DNA from: Termitidicoccus mucosus
GTDB taxonomy: Bacteria > Verrucomicrobiota > Verrucomicrobiia > Opitutales > Opitutaceae
Direction: 5' to 3'
Assembly (NCBI RefSeq): GCF_038725785.1
Contig: NZ_CP109796.1
Coordinates: 4,340,001-4,404,000 of the forward strand
DNA length: 64,000 bases
The position numbers and the translations under genes were made by a program. Below the pieces are notes generated by a model, which was not told where the DNA came from, did not search any database, and saw only the letters and a list, made by a program, of their open reading frames with translations. Below, in pieces: positions 58,801-64,000 of the stretch (position 1 is the first letter of the stretch; the number at the start of each line of letters is the position of its first letter).

Positions 58801-61800
58801 CTGGGTGAGGGCGATGCTGCCGCTGTCGCTGATGGCGAGATTGCCGGTGGCGGTGGCGAGGTTGCCAACAGAAAAGTCGCCGGCAACATTCCAGAATGCC
58901 GTGCCGCTGACGGTGGCGCTGCCGACGGCGCCGGCGTAGTGGCCGATATTAACCTCGCCGCTGGTGATGCTGCCGCTGTCGGTGAGCGTCAATGCGCCAG
59001 TGCCATAATTACCGACGATGAAATCACCGCCGTTGTTAGCCCAGAACGCACTGCCGCTGACAGTGCCGCTGCCGATGGCAGTGGCACTGTCACCGAAATA
59101 AACATCATGGCTGCTGATGCGTCCGTTTCCGGTGAGCAACAACGCGCCGGTGCCGCCCTCGCCGACGGTGAAATCGCCAGTGACGCCCACGAAGCCGCTG
59201 CCGCTGACGGTGACCGCGCCGTGGCCGGTGCCGGTCAGCCCGGGCATGATGCCGGGGCCGGTCAGGCCGACCAAAATTTCGCCGCTGACGGTCAGACTGC
59301 CGCTCTCGCTGACGGTCAGCGCGCCGTCGCCGCCGCCGCCGATGATCACCTGGCTGCCCGCGTCGAGCCAGCCGGAGCCGCTGACCGTGACCGTGCCGCT
59401 CGCGCCGCCGTCCACGCCGACCGCCAGCGCCGCGCCGGCGGCGGAAGCGCCGGTGAGGCTGACCCGCCCGCCGCCAGTGATGCCCAGCACGCCCAGGCTG
59501 TTGATGCCAATGCCTTGGGCGCCGCCCCACAAGCCGACCATGATCGTGTTGGCCTGCCAGACGCCGCTGCCGCTGACGGTGGCGTAGCCGCTGCCGCCCA
59601 TGTCGCCGATGATGTCGTGCCCGCCGCCGGCGACGCTGCTCACGGTGCCGCCGCTGACATTGAGGTAACCGGTCGCGCCGGGGTCGTAGCCGAGGCTGAT
59701 GGCGGTGTTGCCGACGCTGGTCACGCTGAGCAGGGCGTTGTCGCTGACGCTGACGGTGCCGCTGCCGCCGCTGCTGTTGCCGACGACGAGGGTCAGGCCG
59801 CCGCCGTTCAAGCCGCCGCTGGTGCTGCTGAAGAAGGCGCTGGCGTCGCCGCCGAGGTTGAGGACGCCGACGCCGCTGTCGCCGATGACGGAGGTGTAAA
59901 AAGCGCCGGTGTTGCCGGCGACGAGGACGCCGCTGCCGTTGACGGCGACGGTGCCGCTGGAGCCGGCTTGCGCGCCGACGGTCAGCGTTTCGAGGACGCT
60001 GACGGTGCCGCCCTCGACCAGCAGTGCGCCGGCGGCGGTGTCGCCGATGATGGCGTTGGTGGCGGTCAAATACGCGCCGTCCGTGTTGATGGCGGTGGCG
60101 CCGTTGTCCACGTATAAATCGTCGCTGGTCCAGCCGCGGTTCACGAGCCAGCCGCCGAGGACGCGCAGGCCGGCGAGGTAGTTGGTGGCGCTGAGGATGA
60201 GGGTGCCGCTGTTGCTGGCGGTGAGCGTCAGCGTGTCGCCATCCCAAGCGGAGGTGTTGTTCGGGTTGACGGCGACGAGGCCGAGGCCGCCGGTGCCGTT
60301 CACCGTCAGCGCGTCAAGGGTGAAACTTTCTCCGCTGTTTAGCGTAAAATCTCCGTGCGCGGTGGCGGTGCCGCTGTACCACGTCAGTTGCGAACCCGCC
60401 ACGTAGTCGGTGCCGCCGGTGATGAACGCGCCGAAGGTCAGGAAGTCGCGCTGGCTGGTGCCGCCGGTGACGGTTTTGGTCGCAAAGTCGCCGCTGATGG
60501 TGCTGGTGTGGATGAGGATTTGCGCGTTGTTCGCCAGGGCCGAGGCGCTGCCGCCGTTGACGAATTGCGCGGTGCCGCTGGCGTTGACCGTCAGCGTGCC
60601 GGCGCTGGTCAAGTCCGCCGCGCTGGCGGTGATGAACGCGCCGCGCGAGCCGAGCGTGCCGTCGAGGGTCAGCGTCAGCGTGCTGAGCGCGTTTTGCGAA
60701 TAGGTGCCGCCGGCGGTGACACTGCCGCTGTCGCTGACGGCCAGCGCGCCGACGCCGTCGCCGAGCGACGCGGCGAACAGGTTGAACGTGCTGCCGACGA
60801 TGACGCCGCCGGTCGCGTTCAACACCGCGCCGCCGCTGACGCTCATCCCGCCGGTGCCGCCCGCGCTCAGGCCCAGCATGACGTCGCCGGCGTTGACAAC
60901 CGCGCCGCCGCTGAGGCTCACGGTGCCGGTGCCGGGCGCCGCCGCGCCGCCGCTGCCGCTCATGCCGACGCCGAGCAGCGCCGTGTTAATCGTGCCGCCG
61001 GTCATGGTCACCACGCCGGTGCCGGGGCCGTATTGGAAGAACGACAGGCCGAGGCCGACGTCCATGAAGCCCGCCGCCTCAATCAGGCCGCCGGTCATGG
61101 TCAGCGCGCCGCGGCCGAAGTTGCCGATGTTGAGCAGGCCCGTGGCGAGGGTGCCGCCGGTCATGGTCAGCGACGCGGAGCCGTCGTTGACGAGGCCGAT
61201 TTCAAACTGGCTCCCGTTGGTGTTCCACAGGCCGCCGCTGATGGTGCCGGTGGCGACGCCGCCGAGGTTGGCGCCCATGCGCACCTCGCCGCCGCTGATG
61301 GTGCCGCCGCTCAGGACAAACGAGGCCGTGCCGCCGTTGCCCAGCCACGCTTCATTATAATTCACGACGCCGCCGCTGACGTTGAGCGCGCCGACGCCGC
61401 CAGTGCCGCCGATGTAAAGTTCGGTGTCGGCGCCGCCCAGCCACGCGCTGCCGCTGACGGTCAGCGTGCCGCTCAGGCCGGCGGTGGAGCCGACGACGAC
61501 TGCCGTCGTGCTGCCCGTCCAGCCGGTGACGCTGAGCACGCCGCCGTCAACGGTGGTCGTGCCGCTGTAGCTGTTGCTGGCGCTGAGGATGAGGGTGCCG
61601 CTGTTGCTGGCGGTCAGCGTCAGCGACTGGCCGTCCCACGCGAGGATGTTGGACGGGCTTTGGTTGACGAGCGCGACATCCACGTCGAAGTAGCCGAGGG
61701 TGTTGGTGATGGTGAAATTGCCATGGGACGTTTCTGTTCCCGTGTACCACGTGAGCATCGCGCCCGCCACCACGTCGGTGCCACCGACCAGGGTGACGCC

Positions 61801-62256
61801 GTAGTTCAGGTAGTCAAAGTCGCTGGTGCCGCCGCTGAGGGTGACGTGGTCGAACCAGGTGCCGCCGACGCCGTTCTGCGTGTGGATGAGGAGTTGCTGG
61901 TTGCGGCCGACGTCGCTGGCCTTGGTGTCGGTGAGATAGATGATGCCGTCGGGGCCGGTGGTGCCGGTGTAGCCCGCGCTGCCGCTCAGGCCGGTGACCG
62001 CCAGCGTGCCGCCGAGCGTCGCCGCGCCGGCGGTGACGAAGGCGCTGCCCGGCGCGCGCCCGCTGGTGAGGTCGAGCGCCAGCAGGCCGCCGCCCTGGAC
62101 ATACTGGCCGTCAGCGTTGACGAGGCCGCGGTTGGTGATGTTCAGCGCGCCGGCGCCGAGGGTGAAGGTGGTCGCGCTCCAGTAGCCGCCGCCGCTGACC
62201 ACGCCGGTGCCGCCGTTAATCAGCGCGGCGGCGTTGTGGTTGATGCGGCCCGCCAT
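40801..62256 (-). CDS. Giant autotransporter (type Va), C-terminal 7,151 codons
   Basis: Surface-displayed or secreted adhesin-like protein. The last 280 or so residues form the autotransporter beta-barrel (NLWVRSRAYRLNATNSITGR; GWGLTAGMDKRFRTENAANL; MLGAYLTRLHDNGWFADAVV; final NLGYRRLW with C-terminal aromatic). The passenger is one uninterrupted frame of beta-helix repeats: passenger-associated transport repeats (GTLILSASNSYTGTTTVNGG type), many short VSGSGxL..VG..GTG.L.L..SG units of about 25-30 residues, and a long conserved linker ending near HGNFTLNSGESFNVDVTL. The repeats make supermodules of roughly 420-630 residues. It is Ser/Thr/Gly-rich and Cys-poor. ATG 62256 is just the first Met of the intact frame, not the true start; coding continues upstream with frameshifts and off the window edge. 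Confidence 0.93.
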   Translation of the reverse strand: MAGRINHNAAALINGGTGVVSGGGYWSATTFTLGAGALNITNRGLVNADGQYVQGGGLLALDLTSGRAPGSAFVTAGAATLGGTLAVTGLSGSAGYTGTTGPDGIIYLTDTKASDVGRNQQLLIHTQNGVGGTWFDHVTLSGGTSDFDYLNYGVTLVGGTDVVAGAMLTWYTGTETSHGNFTITNTLGYFDVDVALVNQSPSNILAWDGQSLTLTASNSGTLILSASNSYSGTTTVDGGVLSVTGWTGSTTAVVVGSTAGLSGTLTVSGSAWLGGADTELYIGGTGGVGALNVSGGVVNYNEAWLGNGGTASFVLSGGTISGGEVRMGANLGGVATGTISGGLWNTNGSQFEIGLVNDGSASLTMTGGTLATGLLNIGNFGRGALTMTGGLIEAAGFMDVGLGLSFFQYGPGTGVVTMTGGTINTALLGVGMSGSGGAAAPGTGTVSLSGGAVVNAGDVMLGLSAGGTGGMSVSGGAVLNATGGVIVGSTFNLFAASLGDGVGALAVSDSGSVTAGGTYSQNALSTLTLTLDGTLGSRGAFITASAADLTSAGTLTVNASGTAQFVNGGSASALANNAQILIHTSTISGDFATKTVTGGTSQRDFLTFGAFITGGTDYVAGSQLTWYSGTATAHGDFTLNSGESFTLDALTVNGTGGLGLVAVNPNNTSAWDGDTLTLTASNSGTLILSATNYLAGLRVLGGWLVNRGWTSDDLYVDNGATAINTDGAYLTATNAIIGDTAAGALLVEGGTVSVLETLTVGAQAGSSGTVAVNGSGVLVAGNTGAFYTSVIGDSGVGVLNLGGDASAFFSSTSGGLNGGGLTLVVGNSSGGSGTVSVSDNALLSVTSVGNTAISLGYDPGATGYLNVSGGTVSSVAGGGHDIIGDMGGSGYATVSGSGVWQANTIMVGLWGGAQGIGINSLGVLGITGGGRVSLTGASAAGAALAVGVDGGASGTVTVSGSGWLDAGSQVIIGGGGDGALTVSESGSLTVSGEILVGLTGPGIMPGLTGTGHGAVTVSGSGFVGVTGDFTVGEGGTGALLLTGNGRISSHDVYFGDSATAIGSGTVSGSAFWANNGGDFIVGNYGTGALTLTDSGSITSGEVNIGHYAGAVGSATVSGTAFWNVAGDFSVGNLATATGNLAISDSGSIALTQQYTQNANSSLTLTLTDTLGYRGAFITADEASLSGTLTVNATGTANFVSGGSAAALANGAQVLIHTENGFNNRDFASKIVTGGTSQRDFLTFGAFITGGTDYVLGSELAWFSATTASHGNFTLNSGESFNVDVSLSNTTAHAAGANVPAWDGKSLTVTSSNQGTLYLTASNNYTGTTFVLGGALIVTTTTGGSNGMIAASSETLIDSGGTLTVSGSGWLNAIDYGGLAGGYLVVGYNGFGALNLTDSGSVTVENHVTLGDLAGSTGTASVSGGLLTTNQFFIGNSGTGLLTISGGTVSGTGNYYSSLGELADGTGIVDMRGGLLEFASVFLVGFRGAGELTLSGGTLSVGGASYLGNSAGSSGTAAVSGGLWSSGGDFLVGVSSTGALTLSGGTISAGGDAVLGANAIGTATVSGSGLWTVAGDFYNGYYGTGALAVTDSGSVSVGGDIAIGVATTGTGAVSVRGSALLSGSGNLYLGYDNSGTLGVGSLAIANSGSVAVTGSYVQTASSALALTLDGTLGSRGAFVTAQTATVGGTVSVSAAGAALDTSATLASHLADAAQVLIHTTGGVTVTASGTVSGIAGVGAARDYLTAGLFTVGGTDYVLGAQLAWFGDTNNGYGGFTLDPNTSFNVNVTLSDTMGLAGSSTYVSGWDGRSLTVTSSNSGTLILSASNTYTGSTTVNGGVLEVTGWTGSTSQVVIGPNATDSGTVNVNGGLLAAGGDFYVGNRGTGLLALTAGGVINSGSDVILGNHQGGRGEVTVSGSAFWNSARDFIVGGIGAGALTLTESGSLNAGRLVYLGNSDNSVGVVTVSGSARLTAVEGLYVANYGTGTLTLTGNGRIDSGAAVIGAGTGTGAATVGGSAYWRVDDYISVGEYGIGALTLAESGSLSGHRIILGNYNGSAGTAVVGGTARLSAGEDFYNGYYMFTGTGALIVSGSGLVTVGGLYSQSARSTLTLDASGRGENDAFIYAASATVGGAITVGGVGPGGNFDNASAVVSSSHQVLISATTGTISGTFATATLAGFNGASLPDYLYGGIYKTADAKQYVAGVNLAWFGDAANGHGNFSVASGTSFDVNVSLSDTNNFVSSGTYAGGWDGKSLTVTSSNSGTLILSASNNYTGTTTVNGGVLAITGWTGTNAAGLVNGGTVNVSGNGYWGVNHLTVGDATAGALAITGSVAVASQFMAGNTATGSGAINVSGNGVLTVGGTGANYISALGHGAGASGVLGLGDDARVTISGSESPFLVGTAGGSGTVTISGRAVLALVNLQGRTGDITNAEGIALGFGDDSAGYLFISGGTLDTRDTGFDSIGAGMGATAGSGFATVSGSGVWESRALLAGFAANGADGSGLGVVTVTGNGRISAAGYDVLGLALGVGLGGGNSGTVAISGGGWYDAGDRVVFGASGAGGLTVGQSGSLTADSDIIIGAALNEFGYGSGDGGLGTVSVSGSGLVATASNFILGSTSGTGNLAISGSGLVTAGGVYAQNAVSSLTLTLDGTPGSRSAFVTANSGTLGGTLTVNATGTATFVSGGSASALANNAQVLIHTNTISGDFATVSVTGGTSQRDFLTFGAFITGGTDYVLGSQLAWFSATTASHGNFTLGAGESFDVDVTLSDTTPHAAGANVIAWDGRSLTVTSTNTGNLILSASNNYSGTTTVNGGVLAISGYVGGTAGVIGGAANTNGAVTISGTWNTGTNSTNNLTVGDSGTGALTILAGGMVGDNNGYLGYSNGGSGSATVAGVWANRGSLTVGDRGAGWLDILAGGTVTNSAGYVGYNTNGSGSATVAGVWANSGNLVVGRWSAGWLNILAGGTVTNSTGDVGNGGGGSGSATVAGVWVNRNDLNVGNNGTGRLDILAGGTVSAATGYLGRVNGSSGSANVAGVWTNSGDFTVGYGGKGWLKVTDSGTVRAGGNITVGSGASTVIVSDTALVTTASNFILGSGGTGALTVSDSGTVAAGGAYSQNSVSMLTIAITDTTRTGAYIVAQTATLGGSLAVTGADASGTAATAGAIYADHTLLMHMTGGTIRGDFTGKNLDLAASARNYLVADAYKTNSGTDYVAGYKLAWYGDDTHATGSFNLAGGETFTVDNLYGVEPEITVNGIGLQNRPASPINGWDGQSLTKTGDGTLILSATNTYTGTTFVNGGALSVSGWTGSTAQVVIGGSAGTSGTVSVSGYLNATGGNNSTGIIVGSNGTGVLNVTGTVSGSINGGGSWSVVAGYSNGRGAINVSDSGYLFSATQMIAGYYGAGAVNLTGSGSIRAGSDFWISYVSSGSGAVSVGGNALLDVGGRLVIGYAGTQNAKLNITDSGTVHAAGNVTVGGSHSMYGYTTGTVTVSGSGVLAADAGFYLGGGDMTVSGADGKGTLTITGSGLVTAGGTYAQNARSTLTVSASSRGLGDAFIYASSATVSGTIIVEDFATGTAFADALAVQSSSHQLLISTTSGTISGVFTSATIVNGGSNLPDYLYGGVYKTTSGSAYVAGVNLSWLGDTNNGTGNFTVSGGTFNVNIALSDTMGLAGSSTYANNWDGRSLTVTSTNTGTLILSASNSYTGSTSVLGGNLLVTTSGSAAGIYNSAAALIDGGAATVSGSAVWNATGGGNSFTVGSATTGALTLTDSGSIGTRGNFIIGSATSASGTVSLGGTAALGVATLNIGENGALIVGDSGTGLLTISDAAQAAATTVVLGNGTTGSGTVSLGGSGQLTAANGIRVGYVGAGVFTATNNAVINSGLVRVGDTATGSGTVSVGGSALWNMSDISVGNSGTGWLTLSGGTLNGSTGASIGSDAGSHGAATVSGGLWSIGTDFIVGYNGTGLLSVSGGTVSAGGAIALGVYANSSGSVSLSGGGLLTGSGNLFNGESGAGSLTVSDTAHVILSGSYVQSGSSSLTLTLSDTLGYRDAFVSATAAQLSGTLTVNASGTAAFVNGGSASALANGAQILIHTSAISGDFASVTVNGGTGAKDFLNFGAFITGGTDYVLGSQLAWFSATTASHGNFTLNSGESFNVDVTLSNTTADLGTANASGATWDGRSLTVTSSNSGTLILSASNSYSGTTSVLGGALAITGWTGSTAQVTIGAGAADSGTVSVSGYLGAANGIIVGGSGAGVLNISNSGSVSAGSTAYVGYRADATGTVNVSGSGWLGTASVLNVGARGAGVLNLTGSGSVTVGSSLLVGGEYYTSNAGTGAVTVGDSALLDVLGEINIGQQNAASEGALTVTGGIVHGHSSVAIGYYSGRGAATVSGGLLRADNYLTIGSYDGTGTLAVTGGTVSTGNYFSVEHGSAIVSGSGFMTSGSALRVSSLTSPVLAIRESGSVSVAGNVDMGNFGTGSIEVSGSGLLAGAGNFNNGSTGTGALTVSGSGLVTASGVYSQNAVSSLTLDASVRGLNDAFIYASSATVGGTISVSGFGTGGNFTTASAVLSGSRQVLISATGAGASGTISGVFVSSTLVGFAGGLPDYLYGGIYKTTDAKQYVAGVNLAWFGDAANGHGNFSVASGTSFDVNVTLSDTMGLAGSSTYVSNWDGRSLTVTSSNSGTLILSGSNNYTGTTTVNGGVLNITGWTGSTAEVIIGDTTTDSGTVNVNGSGYLGAEGSIYVGREGAGMLLVNGGTVLAQGAVSFGHSDGVFGSGSVAGGYLAGVGIYFGGGSSGTGVLVINGGTVSGSNPYGSGGVYIGDGGSGGVTLGGNGLLDGSDNSFAVGWGGGTGSLSMSSGTARGHEVYIGYGATGTVGMSGGLLLATENTDWGMYIGSNSGTGWLTVSGGTAQSLGVISIGGAVGYGSGYGEVAISGSGLMTAAGNLSVGNESGTGALTISDSGLVTAGGTYFQNGVSGLNISIGGTRGAFVTAAAAVLDNTTLNVLGYTGTVGGLKASELDGANQLVIHTTGTIAGDFATVNLGGAASTLDYLTISGEKVNNGADYEIGYNLTWLTGTRTSHGNFTLAAGENFEVDVSLSTTTAHASGSFAPAWDGASLTLTAVNEGLLTLSASNTYTGTTTVNGGTLAITGWTGSTAAVVVDGSAGIPARVDVSGGGYLGTANGGNLTVGGSGAGGLNIASTGTALSKNNIFFGHDTGALGTGTVGGLLTAGGDLHVGNSGTGSLDIEATGTVINGRGVIGSAPDAQGDVIVRGRWTNTGALIVGDAGTGALMVTGTGAAEAHDFVSFGDSGIGTGTVSGSGWLSAGADLVLGNEGRGALTVTDSGSVTTGTHFAIGYNGLGSLDISGTGLVTAGGNFLNGNSGTGSLSIAGSGSVSVGGTYSQSASSTLSLDLSTRGLNDAFITAAAAALDGGLIVANYTGTASGTKASELGNNAQVLIHTTSTITGDFDTKAITGGTSAVDYLTHSAYVSGGTNYVIGSGLTWQSGTDQAHGTFTVTSGTFEVDVTLADESSGNTSGWNGNSLIKAGQGTLVLSASNSYSGSTSVQVGELRVTHTAALGAGLVDIAGGAVLSATFNSVADYTFSNTLNGSGLLSVDLTATSNTFAFGPSVFQSGLFTGTARLSNLAYTLANGDLAAATLVTSTGAQVDVATGTHTLAGLAIDGGRVDFDTNVPADIVSPDFIAATGTIRLVSGTVGVRIPTGTTTHTVPQSPLLQQDEGALTRLASSATTIGAPNNIALVDLNTGALVTATQAAAIVQAGTQVATGTYGYGLSASDSAGNHGLYASYGLVAVDILAGRTLLLASDTTAPYDGDEFHAVISGSGNLELDATQSITLNAANSYTGTTTIAGGTIIAGANDALGHTSWLSVTSTAAYDLAANTQTIGGGIIAGGLQGLSTGSLGLGGSVDITSTNAGFAASVGVTGTTTLHNTHALGDSGTLAITHAGSVQLIGSTGTFSKIISGSGQFALAAGSTVALTGSNTAFGGTFAIAQDTALGAGSTANLGAAAIADDGLLTLSNTAAETLANVLGGSGTFVKDGAGNLTISQSNAFTGVTTVAGGTLTLTDLHGVGAGDITNHATLDLAGDGIFANNLLGTGTTIIDPDVILTGSNTLAAWDVTSTGTATVTQQQNLGDAATRIDGRLVITATGGWNYGNALSGTGVLSVDTSGSAFAFAGSTGTAFHGTLALGHSAFDLSGDNTAALADATLRLDAASHTAVGTGTQQIGNLVLGSGTITFALGASGTQADGIVSTGVLDIGDTVIRIDTGSFSGNNSSPILQQDEGLSLQLIASDTLAAGSKTLVTGSHLVDQTGAEISQATQNNIVQSGTLTASGTYNFAGVAGNTGLHLAYTLTDLDLLAGRTTVLDHETAFLGAITGGTTPGGHELHAKVTGSGNLQITATGAIWLNNAANAYSGTTLVTSGTLVAGASGALGNTGYLDIAAGAALNLNHTAQTIGNGGHVAGTDGLQGTGTLTLAGGLFDVLASNTGFAALVNTTGTVRLAHVQSLGATGAVALNSAAATLILDPAQSGTFATAFTGSQGTFIKDGASTVTIARANAFGGDAQIRTGTLAAADIAALGTASVAISAGAAFEYRGIASGASQNTFSGSGALSVISSTLTLARDNTMAFASLDNAVVTMSSSHALGTAATVVTLNNAASAIRIDTPAAQLGTLHLNGGALAFVAPANFAAGAAPAAAYHRARIGTLGASAGRFELNVDFTGAAGLMTPATGMKANSLAITNDAAGTHQVHINHVGAPGGQSASFELITTGSGLAEFVLDTNNGKIDFGLTAYELNRGDDTALMPGANNWYLADTGLSNAADVILDTASTIPLDWNIALDALHLRMGEVRAENLPGTSLNSGGGAASSGNLWVRSRAYRLNATNSITGRGFDQYGWGLTAGMDKRFRTENAANLLGAFIDAGSIHRDFDLRGGNTSSSVMLGAYLTRLHDNGWFADAVVRAGRYINRIDARTPELRTVQGRYTSRALGGSVEAGRRLQRADGWWVEPALQASILWLSGESFDTSPDNLRLHVKQDSLRSAQYRALVRFGRQLGDSRWHPYGKLGAAAVDSDGGALHAHDKHLSPTYDGKRVEFGLGASYRINDFSQMYLDYEYARARYYERPWSINLGYRRLW
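40804..41680 (-). other. Autotransporter beta-barrel domain
   Basis: Translocator part of the giant protein, about 290 residues. It carries alternating amphipathic strands and ends with an aromatic residue (YRRLW), as needed for outer-membrane insertion by the BAM machinery. The linker helix region (LDALHLRMGEVRAENLP) precedes the barrel. Confidence 0.88.
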
Positions 62257-62330
62257 GCTGCCGCTGGTGGTGGTGACGACCAGCGCGCCGCCGAGGACGG
62301 TGGTGCCGGTAGCTGTTGCCGGCGCTGAGG
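45583..62330 (-). repeat. Thirteen supermodules in the autotransporter passenger
   Basis: The anchor motif (L-L-S-A-S-N-x-Y-x-G-x-T) recurs near 45590, 46855, 48190, 49670, 51165, 52405, 53855, 55450, 56785, 58285, 60185, 61570 and 62320, giving units of about 0.75-1.9 kb. Within each unit the linker WDGRSLTVTSSNSGTLILSA and the long GGTDYVLGSQLAWFSATTAS region are strongly conserved, while the number of short beta-helix units differs. Closer to the barrel (41.9-45.5 kb) the repeats are more diverged. Confidence 0.85.
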
Positions 62331-64000
62331 ATGAGGGTGCCGCTGTTGCTGGCGGTGACGGTCAGCGACGCGTCCGTGCGTAGCCGCCGCTGCTCTCGTG
62401 CCCGGTGGTTGTAGAGGTCGACGTCAATGTCGAAGCTCTCGCCCGCGTTCAGCGTGAAGTTGCCGTGGCTGGTGTCCGTGCCGGTGAACCATGACAGGAC
62501 GTTGCCGATAATCAGGTCGGTGTCGTCGTTAATCTTCATGATGCCGAATTGCAAAAAGTCGCGGGTGCCGCTGAAGGCGGCGTTGAACGCGCCGCCGGTG
62601 CCGTCCACGACGCTGGTGTAGTTGTTGTAATCGCCGAAAATCGTGCCGTCGGCGTGCATGAGGAATTGCACCAGCGAGGTCGCCGTGTAACCGCTGGCGG
62701 TGCTGCCACTGGCGATGAGGTTGGTGTAGTTGCTGAGTTGCAGCGTGCCGGAATTATCAAGGAAAATGGATCCGCTGACGCTGATGAAGGTGCTGCGCGA
62801 GGCGTTGGCTAGGTCGAGCGAAAGGACGGTGTTCGCGGCCTGCGTGAAATCGCCCTCCGCGAGCAGTGAGCCGGGCGCGCCGATGGCGAGGGTGCCGCCG
62901 CTGAGGGTGGCGGTGCCGCCGACGGTGTTGGTCGCCCACAGCGTGAGCAAGCCGTCGCCGGTTTTGATTAAATTGACGCCGCTGTTGGTGGCGATGGAGT
63001 CGGCTTGCATGGCGGCGGAGAATTGGGAGCCGATTTCAGCGTCAGCGCCGGCGGCGATGTCAAACCACGCGCTGCCGCTCGCCACATACAGGAAGCCGCC
63101 CGCCGCGTCGCCGCCGCCCGTCGTGTTGCCGCTGACGTTCATCAGGTCGCCGGACGCGAGGTGGAGGATGAAGCTGGAGCCGGAATAAATCGCGCCGCCT
63201 TGCGAGCCGCTGACGTTGCCGGTGACGGTGACCAGCCCGAACGTGCCGGAAAGGGTGATGGCGCTGCCGAGGGTAAATCGCGCCGCTGCCGGCGCAGCTT
63301 GTTAACGCTGATGATGGGTTGCCGGTCAGGCCGCCGATGGTGAGGACGCCGGTGCCCTGACCGAGCCGGGGTCAATCTGCGGGTAGTCGGCGAGGACGGT
63401 GGACAGATAGTCGGTGATGGCCAGCGCGCTGCTGCCGACGTCGGCGAGTTGCGGTGATGGAAAACGCGCCGGCGGCGGTGGCGCTGAGGTGAGGTTGTTC
63501 GCCGCGTGGACGGCGCGCCGTAACCGGCGTGTTGCCTCGATGACGAAGGCGCGTAGCTGCTGCCGACGATGACGTCGCCGGCGATGGAGCCGATGGCGCC
63601 GGCGACGCCGTAGTTGCCGGACGCGCCGGTGGCGACGTTGTTGGTGACGGTCAGCGCGCCGGCGGACTGGGCGTCAATGACCACGCTGCCGAGCACCGCG
63701 CCGAGGGCGCCGACCGAGCGGCCGGCGGTGTTGGAATCAATAAAAATCGAGCCGTAGGTGCCGCTGACCGTCAGCGACTGGTTCGCGCCCAAGCCGCCGA
63801 AATCGCTGAACGCGGCGTTGTTGGTGACGATCAGCGCGCCGCCAGCGAGGGCGCTGATGAGGGTGCTGCCGTCGGCGGTGCCGAACGCGCCGTAGTCGCC
63901 GCCGGTGCTGGTGTTGTGGTCGAAGACGATGTCGCCCGCGCTGACGGCGTCGAGGGTGAGGTCGCGCTGGGCGTAAATCGCGCCGCCCCAGCTGCCGGCG
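62257..64000 (-). pseudogene. Upstream part of the giant autotransporter, several frameshifts, cut by window edge
   Basis: The same protein continues toward its N-terminus. Clear passenger sequence reads in pieces: SWGGAIYAQRDLTLDAVSAG and GGLGANQSLTVSGTYGSIFI near the edge, then GNYGVAGAIGSIAGDVIVGS, ALAITDYLSTVLADYPQIDP, GSQGGAIYSGSSFILHLASG and FGDYNNYTSVVDGTGGAFNA. Frames change near 62310 (one base lost; expected NSYTGTTVLGG), around 62380-62410, and repeatedly between 63280 and 63560. The signal peptide is outside the window. Either the gene is broken here or the repeats were mis-sequenced or mis-assembled. Confidence 0.75.

Noticed and set aside
53944-60117. A 2,057-codon open frame on the plus strand opposite the autotransporter, with others at 42505-45369, 45532-47523, 48355-51351 and 60355-62328
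   Set aside because: They mirror the repetitive Gly/Ser/Thr codons of the true gene; the translations are Ala/Asp/Gly/Arg monotony without domains, starts or ribosome sites.
44500-62300. A CRISPR-like or satellite array, because of the regularly repeated DNA
   Set aside because: The periodicity is imperfect, in frame, and encodes beta-helix repeats of the autotransporter; there are no identical short repeats with unique spacers.

Overview
The window looks like a chromosomal segment of a GC-rich Gram-negative bacterium. It most resembles the Opitutaceae (Verrucomicrobiota). The reasons are the style of the TonB-receptor plug, Sel1-repeat lipoprotein/secreted proteins, a giant repeat-built autotransporter, and an integrase whose C-terminus resembles those I know from that group. 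No tRNA, rRNA or CRISPR array was seen. Taxonomy is inferred from gene style only.

Layout. (1) 1-5.4 kb, apparent host DNA: a GH36 alpha-galactosidase (cut by the left edge) behind a TonB-dependent outer-membrane receptor, with a clear intrinsic terminator between them, then a secreted Sel1-repeat protein. (2) About 5.4-40 kb, an apparent integrative and conjugative element (ICE). From left to right it has: a gene-free, palindrome-rich left end; a minus-strand block of small genes (methylase-like, conserved small proteins, RadC/JAB protein) expressed from three copies of a structured repeat leader; a hairpin-rich oriT-like gap; a plus-strand mobilisation operon (TrwC/TraI-type relaxase-helicase, small protein, VirD4/TraD coupling protein, Clp-type AAA+ ATPase); a broken REP-type transposase; a lower-GC plus-strand cargo of seven genes for exported or membrane proteins (16.8-25.4 kb); then a long minus-strand block carrying a VirB-type IV secretion system (VirB2, 3, 4, 5, 6, 8, 9, 10-like proteins and two lipoproteins), an AraC-type regulator, a DUF3102-like protein and a tyrosine integrase. 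(3) 40-64 kb: two small genes, then one colossal minus-strand autotransporter gene (more than 7,000 codons visible) that runs off the right edge.

How it fits together. The integrase would excise and insert the element. The relaxase would nick at the hairpin-rich gap around 9.4-9.7 kb, the coupling protein would hand the strand to the VirB channel, and the leading-region genes to the left of oriT would enter the recipient early. The three conserved leaders in front of those genes fold into the same nested stem structure, with at least one compensatory base-pair change. They are the most interesting feature here: they look like a family of structured leaders or single-stranded-DNA promoters (compare Frpo of the F plasmid). 

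Many single-base frameshifts affect VirB2, VirB4, a lipoprotein, the AraC regulator, the DUF3102-like gene, the integrase and the transposase, and another cluster lies in the upstream part of the autotransporter. Either the element is decaying or these stretches have local sequencing errors; the 21 kb intact autotransporter frame argues against a uniformly high error rate.
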